Part shown: in pieces, positions 7,146 through 12,950 of the stretch
Position numbering within the stretch: the stretch's first letter is position 1
How the letters are laid out: each line of letters opens with the position of its first letter
Source: Chitinispirillales bacterium
GTDB lineage: Bacteria > Fibrobacterota > Chitinivibrionia > Chitinivibrionales > Chitinivibrionaceae
DNA length: 12,950 nt
Assembly (NCBI GenBank): GCA_031254455.1
Contig: JAIRUI010000060.1
Span: forward strand, 1 to 12,950
Direction: 5' to 3'
Notes under the pieces: generated by a model
What the model was told of the DNA's origin: nothing
Databases searched by the model: none
Seen by the model: only the letters and a program-made list of their open reading frames with translations
Position numbers and translations under genes: made by a program

Positions 7146-8299
7146 TCTTTACTTCCTTCAAAATAGCAAATGTTACCGTTTTCTTTTTTTGCCTTCTGCA
7201 AATTAGCATCGGCTCGCGATATTATTTCATCCAAAGAATTATCTAATGCGGACGGCTCCGCTTCGGAAGCGATACCTATGCTGACGGTTGTAGATATATC
7301 TACTTCAAATCCCGCATGTTTAAATTTGTGATTTTTAACTTCGTAATAAATTTTCTCAGCTATTAGAGTCGCAGAATCTATGTCCGCCGAATACAAAAGC
7401 GCGCAACATACATTATACCTGTATCTTCCTATTGAGTCCAAAGGTCTTCTTACATTTTTATGAATAATAGTGACGGTTTGCTTCAAAACATCTTCACAAG
7501 CCCAATACCCGTATTTTTTATTAAGTTCCTCAAACGCATCCACTTCTATCATCAAAATCGAAACTGAGACGCTGTCCCTTACCGCTTGTTTCCATGTTAT
7601 ATAACTTACCGTAGAAAATCCGTTCCAACTATATATTCCCAACCAATCTTCAAAGTTTTCACTCTTTTTCATTAATTCGTTTTTGTTGGCTATCAATACA
7701 TTCAAACGACTGATATTTTCTTCATACACGCTCCTTACCAACTCAAAAACAAAAGCCAAAGCAAAAATAGCCCAATAAACGCCGGAATATTTCAAAAGTT
7801 GGTAAGGCGAATAATTCCAGCCGATATCGTCCGTTAAACCCAAAGCCAAAATAATTAAATATTCAAAAATAGAAATGATGAGCCCGAATTTTGAACCGCA
7901 TAAAAATATGTTCAAAAGCGGTAAAATAACAATCCAAAGCCCTTTGGTTCCGTCTTCTCCGCCATCATAAAACAAATATAAAAATATTGCCGAATAAACA
8001 ATTATCGGAATAATTGAACCGTTTAAATAAAAACTTTCGCCGCGCAAAAGATTTATAAGCGATATAATAAGTATCGCTACGCAGGAATATTCAAAAAGAA
8101 CCGAAACAATGCTTCTATCAACCAAATAATTCAGCATTCCCCAAAACGACGTAAATATTATTCCTAAAACTATAGAAATAAATCCGAATGAAATCCTCAT
8201 TACATCATGCATATCCTTAATTGATAAAATATCGCCGTCTTCCAATTTTTTAGCGGTCACAAACCGAATTATTTTCATAAAAATCTTGTCGTTATACAT
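7142..8299 (-). CDS. Polytopic membrane protein with a degenerate GGDEF domain
   Basis: 385 aa. Residues about 36-190 hold roughly six membrane helices; a short helical linker (191-215) leads to a GGDEF-fold domain (about 240-380). The fold is recognisable from 'SILMIEVDAFEELNKKYG', 'SIGRYR' and 'STTVSIGIAS'. The signature itself is gone: the five residues aligned with GGDEF are R294-Y-N-V-C298 by spacing from 'GRY' (294 Arg, 295 Tyr, 296 Asn, 297 Val, 298 Cys). The upstream D-x-D is E-x-D (252-254), and the 'ND' and 'GD' positions are also changed. No diguanylate cyclase activity is expected; nucleotide binding or a pure signalling fold is possible. ATG at 8299 follows AAGGAG by 10 nt. It sits inside the Bat operon, overlapping batA by 4 nt, which is an unusual position. 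Confidence 0.85.
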   Translation of the reverse strand: MYNDKIFMKIIRFVTAKKLEDGDILSIKDMHDVMRISFGFISIVLGIIFTSFWGMLNYLVDRSIVSVLFEYSCVAILIISLINLLRGESFYLNGSIIPIIVYSAIFLYLFYDGGEDGTKGLWIVILPLLNIFLCGSKFGLIISIFEYLIILALGLTDDIGWNYSPYQLLKYSGVYWAIFALAFVFELVRSVYEENISRLNVLIANKNELMKKSENFEDWLGIYSWNGFSTVSYITWKQAVRDSVSVSILMIEVDAFEELNKKYGYWACEDVLKQTVTIIHKNVRRPLDSIGRYRYNVCCALLYSADIDSATLIAEKIYYEVKNHKFKHAGFEVDISTTVSIGIASEAEPSALDNSLDEIISRADANLQKAKKENGNICYFEGSKE

Positions 8300-8340
8300 A
8301 ACATTTTTTCTCCTTATTCATATTAAATTATATTTTCTAC

Positions 8341-9228
8341 CTATGTCGGATTTTCAATCGGACGAGTTCTATTAACAAATTCTCCGACCACAGCCCGCAA
8401 TTCTTTCACAATTGCCGCACTTGGAATAAAATCCGCAAATTTAACAGGATCGGTTTCATTTATAAATTTTTCCAAAATAATTTTATCCTCTCTATCCAAT
8501 TCGCTTTTTCTCAGCCATTGTTTGAACTCAGTTGACGTCGCCTCTTCAATTGAAACATCATATCTGCGCGAAACATATCTTTTCAAAATAATAGAAATAG
8601 AAAACACAAAACGCTTAAATTCACCTTTTTCAATCAACTCAAGTTTATCAAGATTTTCTAATTCCGCAACCGCTTCTTCAAAAGGCGGAATATTCAATAT
8701 TTTACTTTTTTTGTTTTTTCTCAATATATATTTTGCGATAAGAAACGCAAAACATATTGCAAGCGCCGCGATAATAATATACAAAAAAGATAATTTTCCC
8801 GCACTCATAGGATCAGGCAAACCGAGCGTTTTAATTTTTTTTAATTGATTCGTATCTAATTTTTCAAATATAGAAGGAACTCTTACGACCCGTATTTCTG
8901 TTTTTACGGTATCTCTTGCTCCGTCTGATTTTTCAACCAAAAAAGAAATTTCCGGAATTGTGCAAACAGGAGTTTCGTAAAAAGAGGTTATTATTTCAAA
9001 AATTCTTTCATTTTGCGAGAAAATTTCCTTAACATCGTGAAAACGAACTCCTCCAAGCCATTCCGAAGGATTAAGGATAGCGATTGATTTTATGTTTTCT
9101 TCCTTAAAATAAACGCTCATCGTGCATGATTCTCCAAGTGCAAGAGAATCTTTAGACAAAGCGATTTTTGGCGTTTGCGCATTCAACATTAAAAACAAAA
9201 GATTAAAAACAAAAAAAACTTTTCTCAT
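8341..9228 (-). CDS. BatD / DUF4381-like membrane protein, first gene of the Bat operon
   Basis: 295 aa. It has a signal peptide (1-18, cut after 'NAQ'), a periplasmic beta-rich domain (19 to about 140), one membrane helix (146-168) with a basic stop-transfer 'RKNKKSK', and a cytoplasmic helical domain (about 180-290). That last domain contains 'PPFEEAVAELENLDKL' and a 'LKRYVSRRY' block, as in DUF4381 proteins and the C-terminal part of BatD. It is much shorter than a normal BatD, which has several Ig-like repeats outside; here there is room for only one. It lies 41 nt before the GGDEF gene. The ATG at 9228 has no strong ribosome binding site. The MoxR ATPase and DUF58 genes that normally precede this family in the operon are absent upstream. 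Confidence 0.72.
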   Translation of the reverse strand: MRKVFFVFNLLFLMLNAQTPKIALSKDSLALGESCTMSVYFKEENIKSIAILNPSEWLGGVRFHDVKEIFSQNERIFEIITSFYETPVCTIPEISFLVEKSDGARDTVKTEIRVVRVPSIFEKLDTNQLKKIKTLGLPDPMSAGKLSFLYIIIAALAICFAFLIAKYILRKNKKSKILNIPPFEEAVAELENLDKLELIEKGEFKRFVFSISIILKRYVSRRYDVSIEEATSTEFKQWLRKSELDREDKIILEKFINETDPVKFADFIPSAAIVKELRAVVGEFVNRTRPIENPT

Positions 9229-9361
9229 AAAGAATTACCAAATCGTAAAATTATTTATATACATATTTAAGAAATATAATTTATTCCAATTTACCAAAAA
9301 TTATTTTTATAAAAATTTTTAATTTTTATTTATAGTATAAAATTTAAGGAGAACTAAATTT
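9229..9361. promoter_or_regulatory. Divergent intergenic region between the Bat operon and the PilZ gene
   Basis: Extremely AT-rich 133-bp gap that must carry the promoters of both directions. It contains an all-A/T perfect inverted repeat with 9-bp arms, ATAAAAATT (9309-9317) and AATTTTTAT (9321-9329). For the plus-strand gene, TATAGT/TATAAA around 9331-9341 are possible -10 boxes and AAGGAG (9346-9351) is the ribosome binding site. No -35 box stands out from the background in either direction, so exact promoters are not called. Confidence 0.4.
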
Positions 9362-9727
9362 ATGATACAAAAAAAAGTTGAAAATAAGAGAGTTAACCCG
9401 CGGCGCAATCTATATTATTATTTACAAGTAATCGACATAGACGCCGATAATAAATTGGGAAGAATCGCAGATTTAACTACCGGCGGAATGATGCTTATAA
9501 GCGACAAACAATTTGAAATAGGTTCTGTCGTAAAAGCAAGAATCATTTTGGATAATAACTTGTTCGATATGCTTTTTAGCGACCTTGACATAACATTTAC
9601 AACACAATGGAGTAAACCGGACGCAAAACCTGGACATTTCGCAAACGGTCTGAAATTTGTTGACTTAAACGATAAAGATTTAAGAACGATAGAGCAAATA
9701 ATACAAAAAATCGGATTTAATGGATAA
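9362..9727 (+). CDS. PilZ-domain protein (predicted c-di-GMP binding)
   Basis: 121 aa, a single PilZ domain filling the protein. The first binding motif RxxxR is R10-V-N-P-R14, with another arginine at 15. The second motif, (D/N)x(S/T)xxG, is D37-L-T-T-G-G42. Both are intact, with Thr for the usual Ser. A beta-barrel with 'HFANGLKFVDL' follows, and a closing helix 'RTIEQIIQKIG'. The ATG at 9362 has AAGGAG ten bases upstream. The protein should sense cyclic di-GMP and pass the state to a partner; as a lone PilZ domain it has no output of its own. The coiled-coil gene 32 nt downstream is a candidate partner. The divergent operon contains a GGDEF protein, but that one looks inactive, so the cyclic di-GMP must come from elsewhere. 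Confidence 0.85.
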   Translation: MIQKKVENKRVNPRRNLYYYLQVIDIDADNKLGRIADLTTGGMMLISDKQFEIGSVVKARIILDNNLFDMLFSDLDITFTTQWSKPDAKPGHFANGLKFVDLNDKDLRTIEQIIQKIGFNG

Positions 9728-9759
9728 TAAACGTTAAATTAAACGAAAGTATAAAATAT

Positions 9760-10314
9760 ATGGAACCATCGCAAAAAAAATTATCCGCATCGCTAAACGA
9801 CTTTGCATCGGTTTTAGTGGAAGAAGAGTTAGAGCCGATTCGTTTGGATATAATACGTATCGAAAACGATTTGAAAGACACTATAGAGGAAATTCAAAAA
9901 AGTATTCCTAAAAAACCTTTGCAAGACGGCAATGTTTCAGGTTCTTACAGGCATGAAATAATTGAAGAGGTAAACGATATTATTAAAGAAATGCACGAAG
10001 AAATTAAAAACAATATAGAACAAATAAAATTGTCGATAATCGAAGAAGTTAATAAAAAAGTACTTCCGCTTGAAAACGCTATACTGGAATTAACGAAAAA
10101 TGCCGATAAAAATCCACATACGGTAAAAGAAAACGAATCCTTGTCAAACGATAAAAATTTTGATTCGCTAAAATCCTCAATCGATGTTTTATCTTCAAAA
10201 GTATCAAAAATATTAGAAACGGAATTTGAACGAAAAAACGAAAAAATTTCGAATTCAAAAAATCAAACTACAAAAGAGCATGCAAAAATCACAACACTCC
10301 TTTTTCTTTCATAA
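9760..10314 (+). CDS. Coiled-coil protein of unknown function, possibly frameshifted at its end
   Basis: 184 aa, very rich in Glu, Lys, Ile and Asn, with long heptad-like stretches at about 20-50, 65-115 and 130-165. I do not recognise a family. There is no signal peptide. It starts 32 nt after the PilZ gene with only a weak ribosome binding site, so it is probably read on the same transcript. The last residues ('TTLLFLS') look unlike the rest. In the +1 frame, open from 10216 to a TGA at 10370-10372, the sequence ends in a basic-hydrophobic segment, 'KRFLNLMGVIFYTLNTIL', that resembles a membrane anchor. Three A6 tracts (10233-10238, 10241-10246, 10257-10262) lie in the part shared by both frames and are natural slip points. 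Read through, the product would be about 203 aa. Confidence 0.6.
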   Translation: MEPSQKKLSASLNDFASVLVEEELEPIRLDIIRIENDLKDTIEEIQKSIPKKPLQDGNVSGSYRHEIIEEVNDIIKEMHEEIKNNIEQIKLSIIEEVNKKVLPLENAILELTKNADKNPHTVKENESLSNDKNFDSLKSSIDVLSSKVSKILETEFERKNEKISNSKNQTTKEHAKITTLLFLS

Positions 10315-10372
10315 ACGTTTTTTGAATCTGATGGGGGTTATTTTCTATACGTTGAATACTATATTAAAGTGA
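10280..10372 (+). other. Small +1-frame ORF with a hydrophobic end, overlapping the coiled-coil gene
   Basis: From ATG 10280 this frame codes 30 residues: a short polar start, a basic 'FHKRF' and the hydrophobic 'LNLMGVIFYTLNTIL'. No good ribosome binding site precedes the ATG, so independent translation is doubtful. It fits better as the true C-terminus of the coiled-coil gene reached by a one-base shift, or as decay of that end. Confidence 0.3.
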
Positions 10373-10432
10373 AAATTTTAAAGAAGTAAAATTCATAAAT
10401 AAAATTGCGGGAAAACTGCTAAATATAAAAAA

Positions 10433-10459
10433 TTCAAACATTTTTCAAAATGATATACT
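10433..10459 (+). promoter_or_regulatory. Candidate promoter and operator of the contractile-tail module
   Basis: An extended -10 element, TGATATACT (10451-10459; TGn followed by TATACT), lies 15 nt after TTCAAA (10433-10438), a 4/6 match to a -35 box. The spacer is filled by the palindrome CATTTT-TC-AAAATG (10439-10452), a possible repressor site because it sits between the two boxes. The first tail gene starts about 60 nt downstream. The rest of the 10373-10518 gap is AT-rich and shows nothing else I can name. No terminator was seen between this site and the coiled-coil gene. Confidence 0.45.
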
Positions 10460-10518
10460 ATATTTATATTAAAAAAAGAGTCAAAAGGCAATATTAAAAT
10501 CAGATTTTGTGGAGGTAT

Positions 10519-10875
10519 ATGACAGCAAGAGAAATATATGATATGTTATTGCATGAAGTTCTCGTCAGCATTGATTCCTCTCCCCCGAGAATTGCAGGAG
10601 AAATAACGATGTTGTATGATAAAGTGGCGGATTTTAGAGTCACCATACATATTTCCACTGATAAATTTGTAGAAACCATTAATGCAATAGAAGTAAGGGA
10701 ACACAGACATCCAATAAAGGCTTTATCAGTTCATCCTGATTTACCTCAAGAGGCGGAAAACGGGTTTAATGGTCAAGTGATAGAAGTTATTTATGAAGTA
10801 AAAGTAGCGGCACCGGAACAAAACAGTATTGAGAAATTTGAATATTCTTTAAATAAGGAGAAAGAAAATGGCTAA
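10519..10875 (+). CDS. First gene of the contractile-tail module, function unknown
   Basis: 118 aa from ATG 10519, chosen because GGAGG (10511-10515) is 3-4 nt upstream; a TTG at 10507 would place the ribosome binding site inside the gene. The protein is soluble, with an N-terminal helix 'AREIYDMLLHEVLVSI' and then mostly beta-strands. No motif is recognised. Its place, overlapping the sheath gene by 8 nt, is where contractile phages put tail-terminator, tail-completion or neck proteins, so such a role is possible on position alone. It is the first gene after a candidate promoter; no head or connector gene precedes it in the window. Confidence 0.7.
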   Translation: MTAREIYDMLLHEVLVSIDSSPPRIAGEITMLYDKVADFRVTIHISTDKFVETINAIEVREHRHPIKALSVHPDLPQEAENGFNGQVIEVIYEVKVAAPEQNSIEKFEYSLNKEKENG

Positions 10876-11941
10876 TAAGTTGGATGAGTTTGTACAAGTT
10901 GAGTATAAACGTTCTATTAATAATTTTGCGGACGCTGTATTTGACACTGTGGCGATTTATGGTGGAGATGGGATTTGGAGAGGAGATGAAAATCCAAATA
11001 ATTCTACAGGATCTCCAAAAGAACCGTTGGTTATTACAAGTGTTTCTCAAGCGTTATCTTTAAATATTACAAAACCGACAATTGACATTATAAGCAGAGT
11101 GTTGCAATACGCACCTAAATGTGTATTGCTGGGAGATAATCCGTCAAATACAACGGGAGCTTCCAATTATTATCTGAATTTAATTATTTCAGACAATGTA
11201 GTCCCGACTAATTTTAAAATGTCAGAAGCAGATGAAGAAGGTAATTTTAACTATAATTTCTTTGTAATTTCTAAGAAAAAAGATGGAGTCGATACAACAA
11301 TTACAAAATGGGAGAAATTTAGTAATAGTCAATTATTGCCGGGTGAAGGATTATCACATTTAGCAGTAGCGTATTATAAAGAAGAATGGGGCGCCGATAA
11401 GGAATATGACGAGGCATTTATAGCAGCGTCGGTAGCAGGAGTGATAGCTGGAAATGTTTTAAAAGGCTTTACAACATATCTTCGACCTATTCGTTCTCTG
11501 CCTTTGGGAGAATTGCGACAAAATGGGAATGCTATGGGAAATCAGGATTATGCTATAGGGGCGGTTCGCCTCGGTAAAAATTACTTTGTTGAAGGCTCAA
11601 AAACAGTAAAAGTAGAAGGAACTGATGTAAAACCAGATGAATACATAGACAGAGTAGTTTTGGCAGACCAATTACAAGCTAGATTGCAAGAGGCTATTTT
11701 ACGGGTATTGGCTGCCAATACGGTTCCTTATACGGCAGAAGGCGCAGAAATGTTGTTTTCGGCGGGTATGGCTTGTCTGTCAAACTATGTTTCAACAAAT
11801 GTTATTACGGATTTGGAGGGCGAGTCGGGCTATGAAAATGTGACGACAGAGGATATCGAATCTAGAATATATGGGCATTTGGTCTATAGATTTAGATTTG
11901 CGGGGGCGATAGAAGCAGTTAAAATAGTTTTGGAGGTATAA
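10868..11941 (+). CDS. Contractile tail sheath protein (DUF3383-like)
   Basis: 357 aa. The C-terminal third carries the pattern I associate with DUF3383 tail-sheath proteins: a 'YIDRVVLADQLQARLQEAILRVL' helix (about 244-266), 'NTVPYTAEGAEML' (about 269-281), a further helix, and a closing beta-rich stretch 'YGHLVYRFRFAGAIEAVKIVLEV' that would supply the strands for sheath-to-sheath linking. The middle has Ala/Gly-rich helices ('AAVAGVIAGNVLKGFTTY'-like, about 188-203). It is shorter than phage DUF3383 proteins, which as I recall exceed 400 residues, so an outer domain may be reduced. AAGGAG (10855-10860) precedes the ATG. The tube gene follows one base after the stop, the usual sheath-tube order. 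Confidence 0.75.
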   Translation: MANKLDEFVQVEYKRSINNFADAVFDTVAIYGGDGIWRGDENPNNSTGSPKEPLVITSVSQALSLNITKPTIDIISRVLQYAPKCVLLGDNPSNTTGASNYYLNLIISDNVVPTNFKMSEADEEGNFNYNFFVISKKKDGVDTTITKWEKFSNSQLLPGEGLSHLAVAYYKEEWGADKEYDEAFIAASVAGVIAGNVLKGFTTYLRPIRSLPLGELRQNGNAMGNQDYAIGAVRLGKNYFVEGSKTVKVEGTDVKPDEYIDRVVLADQLQARLQEAILRVLAANTVPYTAEGAEMLFSAGMACLSNYVSTNVITDLEGESGYENVTTEDIESRIYGHLVYRFRFAGAIEAVKIVLEV

Positions 11942-11942
11942 T

Positions 11943-12359
11943 ATGATTTATTCGGCGCAAGGTAATCGCGTATTGGTTATGTATAATGACCATAGAATAG
12001 ACGGTTTTTCTAAAGAAGGAGATGCCGTTACAATAGAACCGTTGTCAGATCCTATAACAACGAAAGAATTAGTGGGAGGACATGTTTTACGTGTTTCCGC
12101 AGGTTCAAGCTTATCATACAGGGTAACTATAAAACTGGCAAAAGGAGTGCCGTCGGATAGGGCTTTACGAGACGAATTTAAAAGAGAATTGTCGGAAGTC
12201 GGAGGTTTATTCCCGGAAAAACAATTAACTATTACGGATTTATCCAGCGGTTTTAGATTTTCTGCAGGTACGGCTTATATAGAAAAAGGCGGAAATTTCT
12301 CATCGGATTTAAATTCGGACGTGGAATGGGTATTTGTTTGCGCTGGTGTCGAATTATGA
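11943..12359 (+). CDS. Tail tube protein (DUF3277-like)
   Basis: 138 aa, nearly all beta-strand. The central run 'IDGFSKEGDAVTIEP' near residue 18, then 'GGHVLRVSAGSSLSYRVTIKL' near 45-65 and a 'SDRAL' turn, matches the layout of small phage tube proteins of the DUF3277 type, where a strand-rich core is followed by a 'vTi-L-kgSpsn--L' segment. Size (about 140 aa) is as expected for a tube subunit. The start is ATG 11943 with GGAGG at 11932-11936. It lies directly after the sheath gene, and its TGA overlaps the next ATG (ATGA), so translation is coupled. Confidence 0.72.
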   Translation: MIYSAQGNRVLVMYNDHRIDGFSKEGDAVTIEPLSDPITTKELVGGHVLRVSAGSSLSYRVTIKLAKGVPSDRALRDEFKRELSEVGGLFPEKQLTITDLSSGFRFSAGTAYIEKGGNFSSDLNSDVEWVFVCAGVEL

Positions 12360-12625
12360 AAACAATAAAACTTAGTTCCGGCACAGAAGTGTATTTATTA
12401 AAGGCAAAACTTTCGGAGGTCATGAAAGCCGTAGTGAAGATGTCAGATGAAGGCGCTGATCAAATAAGTCCGATAATTGATATTCTGAAAACATCTTTGT
12501 ACTATTCTTCTACAAAAGAATTGGCAGATCCGGATTTGGTTTGTTCAACGCTTGAAGAAATGGCTATGTTAATAGAAGCGACTATTGAAATGAATTTTCC
12601 GAAAGAAGCGACAGTGGGGGAGTAG
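12356..12625 (+). CDS. Tail assembly chaperone-like protein, zero-frame product
   Basis: 89 aa from ATG 12356, which overlaps the tube stop as ATGA; an upstream TTG in the same frame would bury the start inside the tube gene and has no ribosome binding site. The protein is small, acidic and helical, with beta-strands first ('TIKLSSGTEVYLLKA'). I see no family motif beyond this. Position (right after the tube), size and the presence of a second overlapping frame are the hallmarks of tail assembly chaperones such as lambda gpG/gpGT and P2 gpE/gpE'. It ends at TAG 12623-12625, three bases after a run of five G that can allow a -1 slip into the next frame. Confidence 0.7.
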   Translation: MKTIKLSSGTEVYLLKAKLSEVMKAVVKMSDEGADQISPIIDILKTSLYYSSTKELADPDLVCSTLEEMAMLIEATIEMNFPKEATVGE

Positions 12626-12681
12626 AAGCGTTCTCTTTACTTGCAGCATTCAACTTGTTATCGGATGCGGAGAAAGAGAAC
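12616..12681 (+). promoter_or_regulatory. Programmed -1 frameshift signal: G5 slip site plus downstream hairpin
   Basis: In the zero frame the ribosome reads GTG-GGG-GAG-TAG. At GGG (12617-12619) the preceding base is also G, so the tRNA can move back one base onto a perfect GGG. Seven bases after GAG (12620-12622) begins a 9-bp perfect stem: GTTCTCTTT (12630-12638) with AAAGAGAAC (12673-12681). Inside it a second stem pairs GCATTC (12646-12651) with GGATGC (12663-12668), including one G-U pair. A 5-9 nt spacer is the usual distance for stimulatory structures. The heptamer is not the classic X-XXY-YYZ form, because the A-site codon GAG cannot fully re-pair. Confidence 0.65.
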
Positions 12682-12747
12682 ATGACTATCACTTTAAGAG
12701 CTAAGGTAGCATTAAGTTTAGCGAGAATGTTTTATGGCAACAAATGA
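12619..12747 (+). CDS. -1 frame extension of the tail assembly chaperone
   Basis: After a -1 shift at GGG 12617-12619, translation would add 42 codons (GGA GTA GAA ...), ending at TGA 12745-12747 and giving a fused protein of about 130 aa. The added part is helical and protein-like, with 'FSLLAAFNLLSDAEKENM' and 'LRAKVALSLARMFYGNK'. This frame has a TGA at about 12580 and no usable start before 12682, so it is hard to translate except by frameshifting. An ATG at 12682 with GGAG at 12669-12672 could alternatively start a 21-residue peptide. Losing a base through an assembly error would also produce this picture, but the hairpin and gene position favour a programmed shift. Confidence 0.6.
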   Translation, partial: GVEAFSLLAAFNLLSDAEKENMTITLRAKVALSLARMFYGNK

Positions 12748-12809
12748 TGCATTTGGCAAAAGTCATGGTTAATAAAGCAGAGCAAAGAAGAGTATTTATG
12801 CTAACTTAA
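12744..12809 (+). CDS. Tiny ORF between the chaperone and the next tail gene
   Basis: 21 residues, basic with several Met (starts MMHLAKVM). The ATG overlaps the TGA of the -1 frame extension as ATGA, so it could be read by coupled translation. It ends 10 nt before the next ATG. No homologue is recognised. It may be a real small tail protein, a leftover of the chaperone gene, or simply spacer. Confidence 0.3.
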   Translation: MMHLAKVMVNKAEQRRVFMLT

Positions 12810-12819
12810 GGAGAAAAAT

Positions 12820-12950
12820 ATGACATTATATACACTAAATTTTAGACAGGGTTTATCGGATTTTGAAGGCAAAACAGTTTATACATCTTTCCCTTTGTCT
12901 GGCTCATACGAAGTAGTGTTATTTCCCATAGAATCGGATAGAGGACATGA
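12820..12950 (+). CDS. N-terminal part of the next tail-module gene (runs off the right edge)
   Basis: 43 complete codons from ATG 12820, with AAGGAG at 12808-12813 as ribosome binding site. The visible part (starting MTLYTLNFRQ) has a beta-strand character and no signal peptide. In contractile phages the tape-measure gene usually follows the chaperone, but tape-measure proteins start with helical segments and this start does not look like one. A small tail or baseplate protein is equally possible. No function is assigned. Confidence 0.6.
   Translation, partial: MTLYTLNFRQGLSDFEGKTVYTSFPLSGSYEVVLFPIESDRGH

Noticed and set aside
9309..9329. 9-bp all-A/T inverted repeat between the Bat operon and pilZ as an operator or terminator
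   Set aside because: The region is almost pure A/T, where such symmetry is expected by chance; noted only within the intergenic feature.
11561..11577. Short GGCG/CGCC hairpin inside the sheath gene
   Set aside because: Only four pairs in coding sequence, no T-run or gene boundary; not a terminator.

Overview
The window reads as the chromosome of an AT-rich, Gram-negative (diderm) bacterium. The support is indirect: short Sec signal peptides ending in '-AQ', a Bat (VWA) operon, PEGA and FGE-like envelope proteins, a PilZ gene and a degenerate membrane GGDEF protein. Fibrobacterota or Bacteroidota-type lineages would fit, but nothing here settles the taxonomy.

Layout. (1) Positions 1-62, minus strand: the first 20 codons of an IS1595-type transposase run off the left edge. 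Its leader is a 39-nt nested hairpin (69-107) that overlaps the ribosome binding site. Next to it, 102-527 (+) is the C-terminal SPASM part of a radical SAM protein without its catalytic half, probably broken by the IS. (2) 679-2212 (+): a two-gene unit with a secreted PEGA-repeat protein and a secreted FGE-sulfatase-fold protein. (3) 9228 down to 2213 (-): a six-gene, tightly packed and partly overlapping operon: BatD/DUF4381-like protein, membrane protein with a dead GGDEF domain, BatA, BatB, a P1B-type ATPase homologue that has lost its catalytic motifs, and an M50 site-2 protease. The usual MoxR ATPase and DUF58 genes are not in front of it. (4) 9362-10314 (+): a PilZ protein and a coiled-coil protein whose end may be frameshifted away from a C-terminal membrane segment. 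(5) 10519 to the right edge (+): the start of a contractile-tail module: a small first gene, a DUF3383-like sheath, a DUF3277-like tube, a tail-assembly-chaperone-position gene with an apparent -1 programmed frameshift, a tiny ORF and the start of another gene. No capsid, portal or terminase gene precedes it, so a tailocin or other contractile injection particle is a live possibility beside an ordinary prophage.

The most unusual items are the intact 748-aa P-type ATPase pseudoenzyme inside a Bat operon that also carries a dead GGDEF domain, and the frameshift site in the tail module, where a G5 slip site is followed after 7 nt by a 9-bp perfect stem. The two VWA proteins, the BatD-like protein, the pseudo-ATPase and the intramembrane protease are all membrane proteins made from one transcript, which suggests one envelope complex in which the ATPase homologue acts as a scaffold or sensor and not as a pump. 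That functional idea is inference. No stretch longer than 300 bases lacks a gene; the largest gaps are 10315-10518, 528-678 and 9229-9361.
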